From positions 432 through 64,431 of the forward strand of contig DUBS01000048.1 in the NCBI GenBank assembly GCA_012960225.1: a stretch of 64,000 nt of DNA. Reading direction: 5' to 3'. Below, in pieces: positions 1 through 8,350 of the stretch (positions are counted from its first letter, which is position 1; every line of letters begins with the position of its first letter). The position numbers and the translations under genes are program-made. The notes under the pieces are model-generated. The model made no database searches. It saw only the letters and a list, made by a program, of their open reading frames with translations, and was not told the origin of the DNA. Source of the stretch: Gemmatimonadota bacterium. Its GTDB lineage: Bacteria; Gemmatimonadota; Gemmatimonadetes; Longimicrobiales; Gaopeijiaceae.

Positions 1-553
1 CAATACAAATATTGCTAAAGATGCAAATATCCTGATAACAGGTTGCGGTTCTGGATGGATGTTAATATGGTTGGCACAACGAGGGTTTAAGAATTTATCT
101 GGCTTCGATTATTTGCAAAATGTAGTCGATTCTGCAGTAGATCTTTCAACCCTTGCCAAAACAGATATGAAGATCTGGCAAGATGATGGCTTCTGTCCGA
201 GCTCAAAGCTTGAAAAATATGATGTAATTACTGCATTATATTGGGTTTATTCGGCATGGGGAGGAAATTATGGAAATAAGTCACGAGCAGATGAAGATAA
301 CCAGGAATTGCTAAAACAATTTCTTTCTAATTACCTTCCGCATTTATCAGATAATGGGCTTCTATTTATTGAGCTAATTGATTCAATAGCGGAATTTCAG
401 GAGCCTCCTGAAAATGCTTATCCAATCCGGCATTCAATGCAGCAGGTAGCAAATTGTGCTGAGCAATTAGGTTTATCTATTGAAAAACAGATGTTTAACG
501 CCAGGCATAGGAAAGAACCTAAGATGCTTTATATCTTAAAAAAGGTGGCCTAA
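1..553 (+). CDS. SAM-dependent methyltransferase, 5' end outside the window
   Basis: The frame is open from base 2 to the stop at 551-553, so the gene runs in from the left and its start is not seen. The first residues read ILITGCGSGW, the glycine-rich motif I that binds S-adenosylmethionine in class I methyltransferases. A hydrophobic strand near LSDNGLLFIELID fits the later Rossmann strands. No signal peptide is visible. The substrate cannot be told. Base composition is far from the rest of the window: about 37% GC over the first 540 bases against about 53% elsewhere, so this gene is either recently acquired or belongs to a different genome joined during assembly. Confidence 0.7.
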   Translation, partial: NTNIAKDANILITGCGSGWMLIWLAQRGFKNLSGFDYLQNVVDSAVDLSTLAKTDMKIWQDDGFCPSSKLEKYDVITALYWVYSAWGGNYGNKSRADEDNQELLKQFLSNYLPHLSDNGLLFIELIDSIAEFQEPPENAYPIRHSMQQVANCAEQLGLSIEKQMFNARHRKEPKMLYILKKVA

Positions 554-711
554 TCTATTCTATTGGAAGGAGTCAAAGAATGGTTCTCTAAATTCACAGC
601 TATTCCTATTTTAATAGGATAATATGCTGGTACAAGCGGGTTTAACTATCGGAATAATTTCCAATCAGCCCAGAATGTGCCGAATGGAATAAGTCCGGCA
701 AGCAAGGCTAA
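554..711. other. Non-coding junction zone
   Basis: No complete gene is visible in these 158 bases. The sequence passes from AT-rich DNA into the composition of the rest of the window somewhere around 620-711. A short frame open from 623 runs into a stop at 725, just after a run of five A (710-714), and may be a remnant of the upstream part of the next gene. Confidence 0.4.
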
Positions 712-798
712 AAAGGTCTTCTTGTAAGTCCAGTTCTGATCAAACTTGATCTGGATCACATCGGCCCGGAGATAATTGAAAGAATTGTAAATGGTTCA

Positions 799-1065
799 TT
801 GATACTTGAGGTAACGAACCCTTTTGGGGTGTCGCTGAGTGGTAACATCAACATCGGACCTACTTCGAAGAGCTTCTCGATTTCTGAGGATGGCAGATCC
901 ACAACCACCATCAGCTACACAAGGAATGAATTGACGTCCTTCCTCGGGGAGAAAGGGGTCACTTTATCCCTGTCAGGGACCGCGAATGGGACTTCAATCA
1001 CCCTGAGTTCTCATCAGGAACTAACTTTAGAAGGCACAATTGATTGCCTGATCCGAATTGGATGA
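799..1065 (+). CDS. Hypothetical beta-rich protein, probably missing its 5' part
   Basis: The only in-frame start is TTG at 799, but the frame is open back to 712 and the extra residues (VSPVLIKLDLDHIGPEI at 724-774) look like real protein. There is no signal peptide, although the Ser/Thr/Gly-rich beta character resembles an exported domain. I therefore read this as the 3' remainder of a longer gene that is cut by the composition junction or frameshifted at the A-run 710-714. It ends 16 bases before the outer-membrane protein gene at 1082, so the two were probably co-transcribed. The family is not recognised. Confidence 0.45.
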   Translation: MILEVTNPFGVSLSGNINIGPTSKSFSISEDGRSTTTISYTRNELTSFLGEKGVTLSLSGTANGTSITLSSHQELTLEGTIDCLIRIG

Positions 1066-1081
1066 AGGTGGGTCCGCTCGA

Positions 1082-2404
1082 ATGAATAAGGCTCTCTCTT
1101 CCACTGCACTGGTGGCGCGCGTTGGATTTCTTGGTTTCATAAAACCTCAGGCGGTAGCAGCTCAGCTTGCAGATGCGAGTGCCACGACATTGGGCTTGTC
1201 GGGGAATAACACTGCTACAGTTCGAGGTTTCGGTGCTATCAGCGTGAATCCTGCTGGTCTCGCTATGTCAGGCTCTGGTTTCAGTCTGGCGCTCTTTCCG
1301 ACTCAGATTCGCTCTAACATGGATCCCATCCGGCTTGCGGATCTAAGGGATGTGCAGAGGATCATGATTCCGGAAGCAACCAAGGAGGATTGGCTTGCTC
1401 GTGTGACCACTGAAGGTGGTCAAACGGGTTCGTTCGGAATCGATATCTCTGAGGTAGCCTTCACCAGCGGGAATCTTGGGTTCCAACTCTCAACCCTTGT
1501 GGTTGGCGCGTTCTCACTTTCGCCTGGGGTGGTTGAAGGACTCCTCTATGGCAACGCCGGGCGAACGGGAAGTCCTACTAGTTTGGATCTGGCCGATACC
1601 TCTCTAGAGGGATTTGCAATCTCGACCGCCGGGCTTGCCATCGGTATACCCATACCAAGTTCTTCGGGAGATATCGCGGTTGGTGTAACCGCAAAGTACA
1701 GCATCGGGCATGATGTGTTGGTAGGCCATAGCATAGGTGGCTCGATCCAGGATAACCCGATCACCGTCGACCTTGATTTCCCCACAGTGGAAACGTCTAA
1801 CGGCTATATCAGAGACCTGATTTCAACAGGCTTAGCGTGGAAGGCTCCGAGTTTCAACGGTGGTGGTGTCGGGATCGATTTGGGCCTCATGGTTCAGCGA
1901 GATCGAGTCTCTTTTGGAGCATCAGTTCTGAACGTTATCAACACTTTCTCATGGGATGAGTCCAAGCTGAGATATCGTCCCGGCACTGCTTCGTTCGAGT
2001 TGGGGGAAAGCGATAGCAACTTTGACCAGATGCCTTACGAGTCGGCTCCGGATAGCCTTAGGACTCTGATTAGTGAGATGGCTTTCAGCCCGTCCATGAG
2101 GGCGGGTGTCGCTCTTGATCTTACCAGAGAGCTTACCGTCTCGGGCGATCTTCATAACCGGTTCTCAGGCCAAGGGATCGGACTCCCCCCCAAATTCCAC
2201 TTGGGATTAGGTGCTGAGTTCAGAGGCATCAGTGTTCTCCACCTGCGTAGCGGAGTGGCACTGATCACGGATGGGATCCAGTACGGAGGAGGTGCGAGCC
2301 TTATCCTTGGTCCTGTGAATATTTCGGTAGCAGGAGCGCTGCAGACAGGAGCCCTGCGTAAAAAAACGCTGGGTCAGTTCACATTATCATTCTGGAATCG
2401 CTAG
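1082..2404 (+). CDS. Exported beta-barrel protein, possibly FadL/PorV-like
   Basis: The product is 440 aa with an N-terminal Sec-type signal (hydrophobic stretch ending near PQAVAAQ). The mature start contains GFGAISVNPAGLA, a phrase typical of FadL/TraF/PorV-type outer-membrane barrels, followed by alternating beta strands to the end (FTLSFWNR), which resembles a barrel-assembly signal. A TTG 24 bases upstream gives a longer frame, but the ATG at 1082 lies behind a GAAGGTGGG Shine-Dalgarno and starts the signal peptide directly. Cell location is probably the outer membrane. The ligand is unknown. The gene is convergent with the P450 gene, separated by only 6 bases. Confidence 0.6.
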   Translation: MNKALSSTALVARVGFLGFIKPQAVAAQLADASATTLGLSGNNTATVRGFGAISVNPAGLAMSGSGFSLALFPTQIRSNMDPIRLADLRDVQRIMIPEATKEDWLARVTTEGGQTGSFGIDISEVAFTSGNLGFQLSTLVVGAFSLSPGVVEGLLYGNAGRTGSPTSLDLADTSLEGFAISTAGLAIGIPIPSSSGDIAVGVTAKYSIGHDVLVGHSIGGSIQDNPITVDLDFPTVETSNGYIRDLISTGLAWKAPSFNGGGVGIDLGLMVQRDRVSFGASVLNVINTFSWDESKLRYRPGTASFELGESDSNFDQMPYESAPDSLRTLISEMAFSPSMRAGVALDLTRELTVSGDLHNRFSGQGIGLPPKFHLGLGAEFRGISVLHLRSGVALITDGIQYGGGASLILGPVNISVAGALQTGALRKKTLGQFTLSFWNR

Positions 2405-2410
2405 ATCAGA

Positions 2411-3718
2411 TCAGCGGTGTCCGTGGTATCTCATCCGCACGCCACCGCGAGGCATAAGGGTGATGTGCCGGCGTTCCACGCTAAGTGGTCGGTTATCAAG
2501 CAACTCAAAGCGATATGCACGTAGTACGGTCCCGAGAACAACTTTGGCTTCAAAGCTTGCGAAAGCTGCGCCGATACAGCGGCGGTTCCCCCCTCCGAAT
2601 GGGTAGAATTCGAAAGGACTGAACTTGCGATCTAGAAAACGTTCTGGAATCCATTCGTCAGGGTCTTCGTAAATCTCTGGATCCCTGTGGGTCAAAAATG
2701 CCACCGCGCCTACAGCTGTACCTGCCTTGAGCTTGCAACCCATCAGTTCTGCATCTTGGCAGAGTTTTCGGGCTAGATCAGGAAGTACGGGATGAATGCG
2801 GAGGCTCTCATTTACGACCGCGTCCAGGTAGGGTATCTGGGTCAGTGCCTCTGGATCACCGGTTGGAGCCTGCTCTGAAATGTCTTCAAGCAGCCGATTT
2901 AGTTTTTCGGGATGGCGATGCAGCCAGTAGAGTGTCCAAGCCATGGCAATGGCTGTTGTTTCGTGTCCAGCTGAGAGGATGCTGAGCAGCTGATCTCGTA
3001 CCTCTGATTCATCCATGCGAGATCCATCGTCATATTCAGCTTCAAGTAACATGGAGAGGATGTCATCTCCTCGATCATCAGAGGACGTACGATCTCGGAT
3101 CAGTTGCCCGATGAGTTCATCGGTTTGCTTCCTTACAGCTATGAAACGTCTCCAACTAGGGACCACCGGCAGACGAAGAAATTTGAGGAACATCGGCAGT
3201 CCGTTCCCGAGATTTAACAGTTCCGGGAGAAGCGCCTTGAGCCCGCTACGCACTACGGGATCTGTAACCCCAAATACTGTATCAAGAATTACCTCTAACG
3301 AGACTGATTGAGTGAAATTGTAAGCCCTAAAGTCCTCTCCTTCATGCCACTTACTTGCGCAGTCGTGAGCTGCTGTAGCCATACGTTGTGCGTATGAGCG
3401 CATTCGTTGGCCATGAAATGGGGGGATCAGGAGCTTCCTGTATTCCCGGTGCTGGGTTCCGCTGGTGAGAATTACTGAATTGCTCCCAAGAACTGGCTTG
3501 AGGACGTCAGTGTTCCAGGGCTCGAAGATCATCGGGTCAGCCCGAAAAATATCCCTGACGTCTTCAGGGCGTCCCGAAAGAACCAAGGGTCCACCCATCG
3601 TATGACAGCCGAAGGGCTGACCGTATCTGCGAACTGATCTTTCGAAGAATCCATAAGGATTCCGGATATAGGAAAGGGTAGTTCCTAATCCGAATCGGGG
3701 GCCCTTAGGAATGGGCAT
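2411..3718 (-). CDS. Cytochrome P450 monooxygenase
   Basis: The 435-aa protein has every P450 landmark: the I-helix motif AGHETT (250-255), the K-helix ExxR (ESLR, 304-307), and the heme loop FGGGNRRCIG with the thiolate ligand Cys381. There is no membrane anchor or reductase fusion, so it is a soluble bacterial P450 that needs an external ferredoxin and reductase. No such partner is encoded nearby. A small lipoprotein gene lies 31 bases upstream on the same strand and may share the transcript. The substrate cannot be predicted from sequence. Confidence 0.95.
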   Translation of the reverse strand: MPIPKGPRFGLGTTLSYIRNPYGFFERSVRRYGQPFGCHTMGGPLVLSGRPEDVRDIFRADPMIFEPWNTDVLKPVLGSNSVILTSGTQHREYRKLLIPPFHGQRMRSYAQRMATAAHDCASKWHEGEDFRAYNFTQSVSLEVILDTVFGVTDPVVRSGLKALLPELLNLGNGLPMFLKFLRLPVVPSWRRFIAVRKQTDELIGQLIRDRTSSDDRGDDILSMLLEAEYDDGSRMDESEVRDQLLSILSAGHETTAIAMAWTLYWLHRHPEKLNRLLEDISEQAPTGDPEALTQIPYLDAVVNESLRIHPVLPDLARKLCQDAELMGCKLKAGTAVGAVAFLTHRDPEIYEDPDEWIPERFLDRKFSPFEFYPFGGGNRRCIGAAFASFEAKVVLGTVLRAYRFELLDNRPLSVERRHITLMPRGGVRMRYHGHR

Positions 3719-3749
3719 CTATTTGTTCTGGTTGGAAGAACATCATTGT

Positions 3750-4112
3750 CTAGATCCCCTGGAGTTCCGCTCTGAGTTTGACTGGGATTACGTGGCACTC
3801 ATCAGCCGTCACCTCAACTTCGGTTCGGACCCAATTATGGTACGAGGGACGGGCCACAATCACGGTGTAGTTACCCGCTCGCTCTCCGGCACCGACCATG
3901 GTCAGACCATCCGAGCTCAGTGTGGTGCTCTCCACATAGTCGTCGTCATGCAGTGTCATCGTTGCGCTGTCAGCTAGCGGGGATCCGCTCTCTGGATCCA
4001 CGACGTCCACGCTGATGCCATAAACGAATTGCTCGGTGCATATGATCGGGCCCTGATCAGCACAGCCCACCAAGAACGCCAGTGCTAGAATCGTTGATAG
4101 ACGAAATCTCAT
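3750..4112 (-). CDS. Small lipoprotein with a beta-sandwich (carboxypeptidase regulatory-like) domain
   Basis: The 120-aa precursor has a lipobox LVGC with the lipidated Cys at 17. The rest, including ISVDVVDPESGSPLADS and a closing NYTVIVARPSY segment, resembles a carboxypeptidase-regulatory-like or Ig-like beta sandwich (a 'value added to a property, grows with context' repeat common in exported proteins). It lies just upstream of the P450 gene on the same strand. No catalytic residues are evident. The function is unknown. Confidence 0.6.
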   Translation of the reverse strand: MRFRLSTILALAFLVGCADQGPIICTEQFVYGISVDVVDPESGSPLADSATMTLHDDDYVESTTLSSDGLTMVGAGERAGNYTVIVARPSYHNWVRTEVEVTADECHVIPVKLRAELQGI

Positions 4113-4209
4113 AGGGCTACAGGGCTCTCGGATGCTCGGGTGAGGGTCAAAATCCCGTCAGATATCGCTAGAATACCTAGATGATCATAACTCGAATTAA
4201 GATGGCCGG

Positions 4210-5064
4210 ATGAGTCTTTTAGCCAGATTTGATTTTTGGGGTTTCCCTGGGCCAGCACGTGATACGACCTATCGGATCATTTTCCAGGCGGAAACTCGGT
4301 CAGGTAAGCTTTTTGACGTAGTCTTGATCTTGGCGATTCTGAGCAGTGTGACAGTCGTGATGCTCGATTCTGTTCCGTATATAGCAGAGAGCTACCATCA
4401 ACCGTTGCGTATTGCAGAGTGGATTTTCACGATCCTTTTCACGATGGAATATATCGCTCGCCTTTGGTGTGTAGCGTCTAAGAAAAAATACGCCCTGAGT
4501 TTTTTCGGACTGATCGATCTTTTTGCGGTGATTCCGACCTATCTGAGCGTACTGATTCCCGGAGGAGAAGTTCTTGCAGTGGTCCGAATTCTTAGAGTTC
4601 TGCGTGTTTTCAGGATCCTTAAGCTGGTACAGTACATGGGTGGGGCCGACGTCCTTGTAGCGACCTTGAAGGCAAGCAGATTCAAGATCGTAGTCTTCCT
4701 CATTACCGTGATGAGCATTGTGGTCGTCGTTGGGTCCGTAATCTACCTCATTGAAGGACCGGAACACGGTTTTACGAGCATACCTCGTGGCTTGTATTGG
4801 AGTGTTGTGACCCTGACAACCGTGGGCTATGGGGACGTGACGCCCCAAACTGGTTTGGGGCAAACACTCGCAGCTTTTCTCATGATTATGGGCTACGCAT
4901 TGATTGCCGTACCTACCGGTTTGTTTTCAGCTGAGTTCGTCCAGCAGAACGCAGCCCACCGGCAAGGGTCAAATGCGCCCGTCCAGAGTTGTCCTGGATG
5001 CGGAAGTCTAGAGGTGGACCCTCAAGCAGAGTACTGCCGCTACTGCGGCCAGAAACTCACCTGA
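4210..5064 (+). CDS. Voltage-gated potassium channel (Kv type) with C-terminal zinc ribbon
   Basis: The 284-aa membrane protein has six hydrophobic segments. S4 carries regularly spaced arginines (126, 129, 132, 135) and the pore loop carries the potassium selectivity filter TVGYGD (204-209). After S6 the cytosolic tail holds two CxxC pairs (C261/C264 and C276/C279), a zinc ribbon in place of the RCK or coiled-coil domain usual in this family. It should conduct K+ across the inner membrane in response to voltage. The gene stands alone: a small membrane protein gene follows after about 110 bases. Confidence 0.93.
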   Translation: MSLLARFDFWGFPGPARDTTYRIIFQAETRSGKLFDVVLILAILSSVTVVMLDSVPYIAESYHQPLRIAEWIFTILFTMEYIARLWCVASKKKYALSFFGLIDLFAVIPTYLSVLIPGGEVLAVVRILRVLRVFRILKLVQYMGGADVLVATLKASRFKIVVFLITVMSIVVVVGSVIYLIEGPEHGFTSIPRGLYWSVVTLTTVGYGDVTPQTGLGQTLAAFLMIMGYALIAVPTGLFSAEFVQQNAAHRQGSNAPVQSCPGCGSLEVDPQAEYCRYCGQKLT

Positions 5065-5172
5065 TTGCGATCTGAGTTGCGAGATTGGGGCTTTCGGGAG
5101 CAGAATGACGTCATAAAGAGAACTCTAGTACTTGCTTCGTGCCTGTTTGCCCGTGTCTAAGGATTTAGACGG

Positions 5173-5367
5173 ATGAAAGCTTGGTTAGCCTTGGTCCTAT
5201 CTTACGTACTGTTGATTGCTCTCATCATCGTTCCGAGACTCGTAGGGGTGGAATCTTTGCCCTTAAGGGTCGTATTCCTACTCATCCCAATTGGAACGGC
5301 CTTGTTTCTTTATCTATTGCTACGCGGAGTTTCTAAGAAAGAACACATGCAGAGGAAAGCCGACTAG
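5173..5367 (+). CDS. Small membrane protein, two transmembrane segments
   Basis: The product is 64 aa with two hydrophobic stretches (about residues 3-23 and 29-50) and a positively charged tail (KKEHMQRK), so it probably has both ends in the cytosol. The ATG sits a few bases after AGGATTTAGACGG, a usable ribosome site. It is not recognised as a named family. Its position between the channel gene and lipoprotein genes gives no firm functional hint. Confidence 0.5.
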   Translation: MKAWLALVLSYVLLIALIIVPRLVGVESLPLRVVFLLIPIGTALFLYLLLRGVSKKEHMQRKAD

Positions 5368-5434
5368 ATCTAGTAGGTCTCCTCCCTAATAGCGTGGATC
5401 ACTGGGGTAGGGGACTCGTAAACAGGATTTGGGA

Positions 5435-5788
5435 ATGAGAAAGACTCTACTTCTCGTGCTCTTCGCGCTTCCACTTGGATGCGGACTCATAGAGCCGGAC
5501 CCAGAGGTACTGACGTTGTTTGTGGGCCCAGAGCGCGTTGAGTGCATGGGTTTGTTCCCCACCACATGTCTGCAGGTTCGCTTTAATCCAGAAGGGAATT
5601 GGGAGGCTTTCTATGATCCCATAGAGGGCTTCGATTTTGAACCAGGTTTCTTTTATGAACTCAGGGTGAGGCGAGTCTCTATTGCTGATCCTCCGGCTGA
5701 CGCTTCAAGCTATCGCTGGATTTTGCTGGAGCTCGTGAACAAGATTGTTGCCCAAGCCTATGCTATAGATAGCCGAATCGTGATATGA
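5435..5788 (+). CDS. DUF4377-type lipoprotein
   Basis: The product is 117 aa with a lipobox (LPLGC). The body, with VGPERVEC, CLQVRFNPEG and a GFDFEPGFFYELRVR segment, matches the DUF4377 pattern found alone or repeated in exported META/HslJ-type proteins. I prefer the ATG at 5435 over the TTG two codons upstream. The stop overlaps the start of the next gene by four bases (ATGA), so translation is coupled. The domain's biochemical role is unknown; it is expected to be anchored in an envelope membrane. Confidence 0.7.
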   Translation: MRKTLLLVLFALPLGCGLIEPDPEVLTLFVGPERVECMGLFPTTCLQVRFNPEGNWEAFYDPIEGFDFEPGFFYELRVRRVSIADPPADASSYRWILLELVNKIVAQAYAIDSRIVI

Positions 5789-6177
5789 CCCTAGTCTTAT
5801 GTCATAAGTGCCCTCGAGAGATCAGCGACGGAGAACCAGTTTGTCCGGAATGCGGTGTGTTAGAGAGGGAAGGGCCGTTTGAACAGCACTATGAGAGCGG
5901 TCAATTAATGGCCAGGGGCACGTACCTAAACGGTGCACTGCATGGATCGTATGAAGATTACTACGAGAGTGGACAGTTAGAGGGGAAATATAATTTTGAG
6001 AACGGTGACCCTCGTGGGGATGGGCTCTTCGAATACTACAACGAGAGGGGTGAGTTAATGGCCAGGGGATTTTACCACATGTCCAAGAAATGCGGTGAGT
6101 GGTTTGCGAGGGGTGCTGGGTGGTCTGGACGGGATAAGGTCGAGCACTATCCGCCCTGTCCAGAATCCCAAGACTAG
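5785..6177 (+). CDS. MORN/YwqK-type repeat protein with N-terminal zinc ribbon
   Basis: The 130-aa protein begins with two CxxC-like pairs (CHKCP and CPECG), a zinc ribbon, followed by at least four MORN-type repeats of the form YESGQLMARGTY and YYNERGELMARGFY. Such repeats are annotated as YwqK antitoxins, but no toxin gene is adjacent here, so that label is not supported. There is no signal peptide, so it is probably cytosolic. It overlaps the preceding DUF4377 gene by four bases and is followed after three bases by the VanX-like gene, so the three form one operon. Confidence 0.75.
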   Translation: MTLVLCHKCPREISDGEPVCPECGVLEREGPFEQHYESGQLMARGTYLNGALHGSYEDYYESGQLEGKYNFENGDPRGDGLFEYYNERGELMARGFYHMSKKCGEWFARGAGWSGRDKVEHYPPCPESQD

Positions 6178-6180
6178 GTC

Positions 6181-7191
6181 ATGAATATGAACAAGGCTCC
6201 GCTAATTCTTTGGATTCTGGTCTCATGCACTGTCGCAGATACTTCAAGCGACTCACTGGGTCTAATGCCACCAGACGTGCCGGAACCTTGGCGTCCGATT
6301 ATTGGTGAGTATGCCTCGGGCTCAGATACTATTTCAGTGCTAGAGGAAGATGAAAGTCTGGTGCTGCTATTTTGGGGTGGTGTGGGGCTCCGACTCTCAG
6401 CTTCAAGTAATGGAATTTTTGAGACCGACTCCAACACGATGGTGGAGATGGTAGCTGATGCTAGTGGCCGTGCAGAAATGCTGTTGGTGGACGGCCAGGC
6501 TTTTACTAGACTCTCGCTCGGTGCCGAAGATGGTGGAACGTTCCGTATCACACCCATTCGGGCGCCGGAAGAGTTGCTCATAGAGGCCCTTGCTGCTTCT
6601 CCCCCAGAAGAAGAAGGTGACTTCCGCCCTTCAGATCTCGCAGAACTAGTGGCTTTCGACTCTACGATTGCGTTGGACATTCGTTATGCGACTACAAACA
6701 ACTTTATGGGCGAGATCTTCTATTCTGAACCCAGAGCATTTCTGCAACGACCGGCAGCAGAGGCTCTTGTGCGGGCGCATCATTGGCTCGGTGAACAGGG
6801 CTATGGCCTCCTGATTCATGATGGATACCGGCCATGGTACGTGACTAAGATGTTTTGGGATGCAACCCCGGAAGAGCTACGGATTTTTGTAGCGAACCCT
6901 GCTAATGGTTCGAGACATAACCGCGGTTGTGCTGTAGATCTGACACTATACGACCTTGAAACGGGCAGACCGGTTACAATGACCGGTGGATACGATGAAA
7001 TGTCACCGCGTTCCTATCCTGACTATCCGGGAGGAACAGCTCGACAACGATGGCATCGGGAACTCCTTCGCGAAGCTATGGAGGCCCAAGGGTTTTCAGT
7101 ATACGAAGCAGAATGGTGGCATTTTGATTACAACGATTGGCCCAGCTACCGAATCGGTAACGAGAGGTTCGAACAGTTGGGGGTGGGATGA
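6181..7191 (+). CDS. D-alanyl-D-alanine dipeptidase-like lipoprotein (VanX/DdpX, M15D)
   Basis: The 336-aa precursor has a lipobox (ILVSC). An uncharacterised N-terminal part (to about residue 150) precedes a full M15D peptidase domain: IHDGYRP (transition-state arginine), SRHNRGCAVD (zinc His and Asp) and EAEWWHFDY (catalytic Glu and zinc His). VanX-family enzymes hydrolyse D-Ala-D-Ala dipeptide. VanX itself is cytosolic; an anchored form would act in the envelope, for example on peptidoglycan-derived dipeptides. No van ligase or VanH is nearby, so this is unlikely to be a glycopeptide resistance locus. It is the last gene of the operon with the MORN and DUF4377 genes. Confidence 0.88.
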   Translation: MNMNKAPLILWILVSCTVADTSSDSLGLMPPDVPEPWRPIIGEYASGSDTISVLEEDESLVLLFWGGVGLRLSASSNGIFETDSNTMVEMVADASGRAEMLLVDGQAFTRLSLGAEDGGTFRITPIRAPEELLIEALAASPPEEEGDFRPSDLAELVAFDSTIALDIRYATTNNFMGEIFYSEPRAFLQRPAAEALVRAHHWLGEQGYGLLIHDGYRPWYVTKMFWDATPEELRIFVANPANGSRHNRGCAVDLTLYDLETGRPVTMTGGYDEMSPRSYPDYPGGTARQRWHRELLREAMEAQGFSVYEAEWWHFDYNDWPSYRIGNERFEQLGVG

Positions 7192-7305
7192 ACATGCAGA
7201 GACTGGCTTATGCCCACTGCGGTTCAGATGGTCCTCCCATAAGATGAAGTGAAGCACGTTACTAGCACTCGATAAGGCTGATAGGAACTGACAGGAGTGA
7301 AACCA

Positions 7306-8298
7306 ATGATCCGAGTAAACGATATCCGACCACTCCTAGTGCTGCTCGCGGCTAGCATGATCCATGTGCCAACGTCAGCCCAAACCACACATCAGTTCGA
7401 GGCGACTGAGTACTACAACACCTTCTCCTTTGCGCATCCACCGGCTCTTCGGATCCGACCTGGAGATCGGGTTGTGACCCGGACCATCGATGCGGGGGGG
7501 CAGGACTGGAATAGTGACCAGGTTGCCCAGGGACCCAACCCTCAAATCGGACCGTTCTATGTAGAGGGAGCAGAACCGGGTGACGTTCTCGTGGTGCGAT
7601 TGGAGAAAATTGAACCAAACCGGGACTGGGCCTACTCGAACACTGTGCTTGCGCCCTACGCAGCCGACCCATCATTCCTGCGCTATGAAGCTGAAGATGA
7701 GGCACGAAGAGAGCGTTGGGATGTGGATACCGAAGCTCGGGTGGCCAGACCATCCACACCGGCCTTGAGGGCGCAAGGTATTGAGATTCCATTCCGACCG
7801 ATGCTTGGTTGTATCGGTGTTGCGCCACCTCGAAAAGAGGCAGTCTGGACGGCTACTCCTGGAGAGTTTGGCGGTAACCTCGACTACTTCGGGATGGTCG
7901 AAGGTGTAACGGTGATGTTACCAGTTTTTGAACCTGGTGCACTCCTGTTCATAGGTGACGGTCACGCCCGACAGGGTGAAGGCGAGGTGCTCGGGAATGC
8001 TCTTGAGATCTCTATGGATGTTGAGTTTTCAGTCGACCTGATCAAGGGTGGCCAGATCCGCTGGCCTAGAATCGAGACTGAGGATGCCATCATCGTTCTG
8101 GGGAGTGCCCGGCCACTTCTGCAGGCCCTTCAGCACGCGACGACTGAGCTGCAGAGATGGTTAATCGCTGACTACGGGTACGACGAGCGGGGATCATCGC
8201 TCCTGATGGGCCATGTTCTGGAATACGAAGTTGTACAAGTTGTGGATCCCCATTTTACGATTGCAGCCAAGATACCAAAAAGTTTTCTCACACCCTGA
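7306..8298 (+). CDS. Exported acetamidase/formamidase family protein
   Basis: The product is 330 aa. Motifs such as IRPGDRV, GPFYVEGAEPGD and a GDGHARQGEGEV segment are those of the FmdA/AmdA family, which hydrolyses formamide or short amides to ammonia and the acid. A Sec signal (hydrophobic core, cleavage near TSAQ) places it outside the cytoplasm, unlike the classic cytosolic enzymes. ATG at 7306 is chosen over GTG at 7297 because AGGAG (7293-7297) is then correctly spaced. It is convergent with the triple RidA gene, with a shared hairpin between them. Confidence 0.85.
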   Translation: MIRVNDIRPLLVLLAASMIHVPTSAQTTHQFEATEYYNTFSFAHPPALRIRPGDRVVTRTIDAGGQDWNSDQVAQGPNPQIGPFYVEGAEPGDVLVVRLEKIEPNRDWAYSNTVLAPYAADPSFLRYEAEDEARRERWDVDTEARVARPSTPALRAQGIEIPFRPMLGCIGVAPPRKEAVWTATPGEFGGNLDYFGMVEGVTVMLPVFEPGALLFIGDGHARQGEGEVLGNALEISMDVEFSVDLIKGGQIRWPRIETEDAIIVLGSARPLLQALQHATTELQRWLIADYGYDERGSSLLMGHVLEYEVVQVVDPHFTIAAKIPKSFLTP

Positions 8299-8350
8299 AG
8301 AAGGTACTGGACAGGTGCTGAGACCCTTTATCTCTAAACCTTTTTCAGGG
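8293..8350. terminator. Bidirectional hairpin between convergent genes
   Basis: The arms 8293-8305 (CCCTGAAGAAGGT) and 8338-8350 (ACCTTTTTCAGGG) pair over 13 bases with one G-T wobble around a 32-base loop. The arms include the ends of both convergent genes. T-rich and A-rich flanks on the two strands fit a terminator used from both sides. Confidence 0.5.

Noticed and set aside
5785-6177. YwqK antitoxin, hence a toxin-antitoxin system
   Set aside because: The name comes from MORN repeats only; no toxin-like gene lies next to it, and its neighbours are envelope lipoproteins.
6181-7191. Vancomycin resistance locus
   Set aside because: Only a VanX-like domain is present; no VanA-type ligase, VanH, or two-component regulator is nearby.
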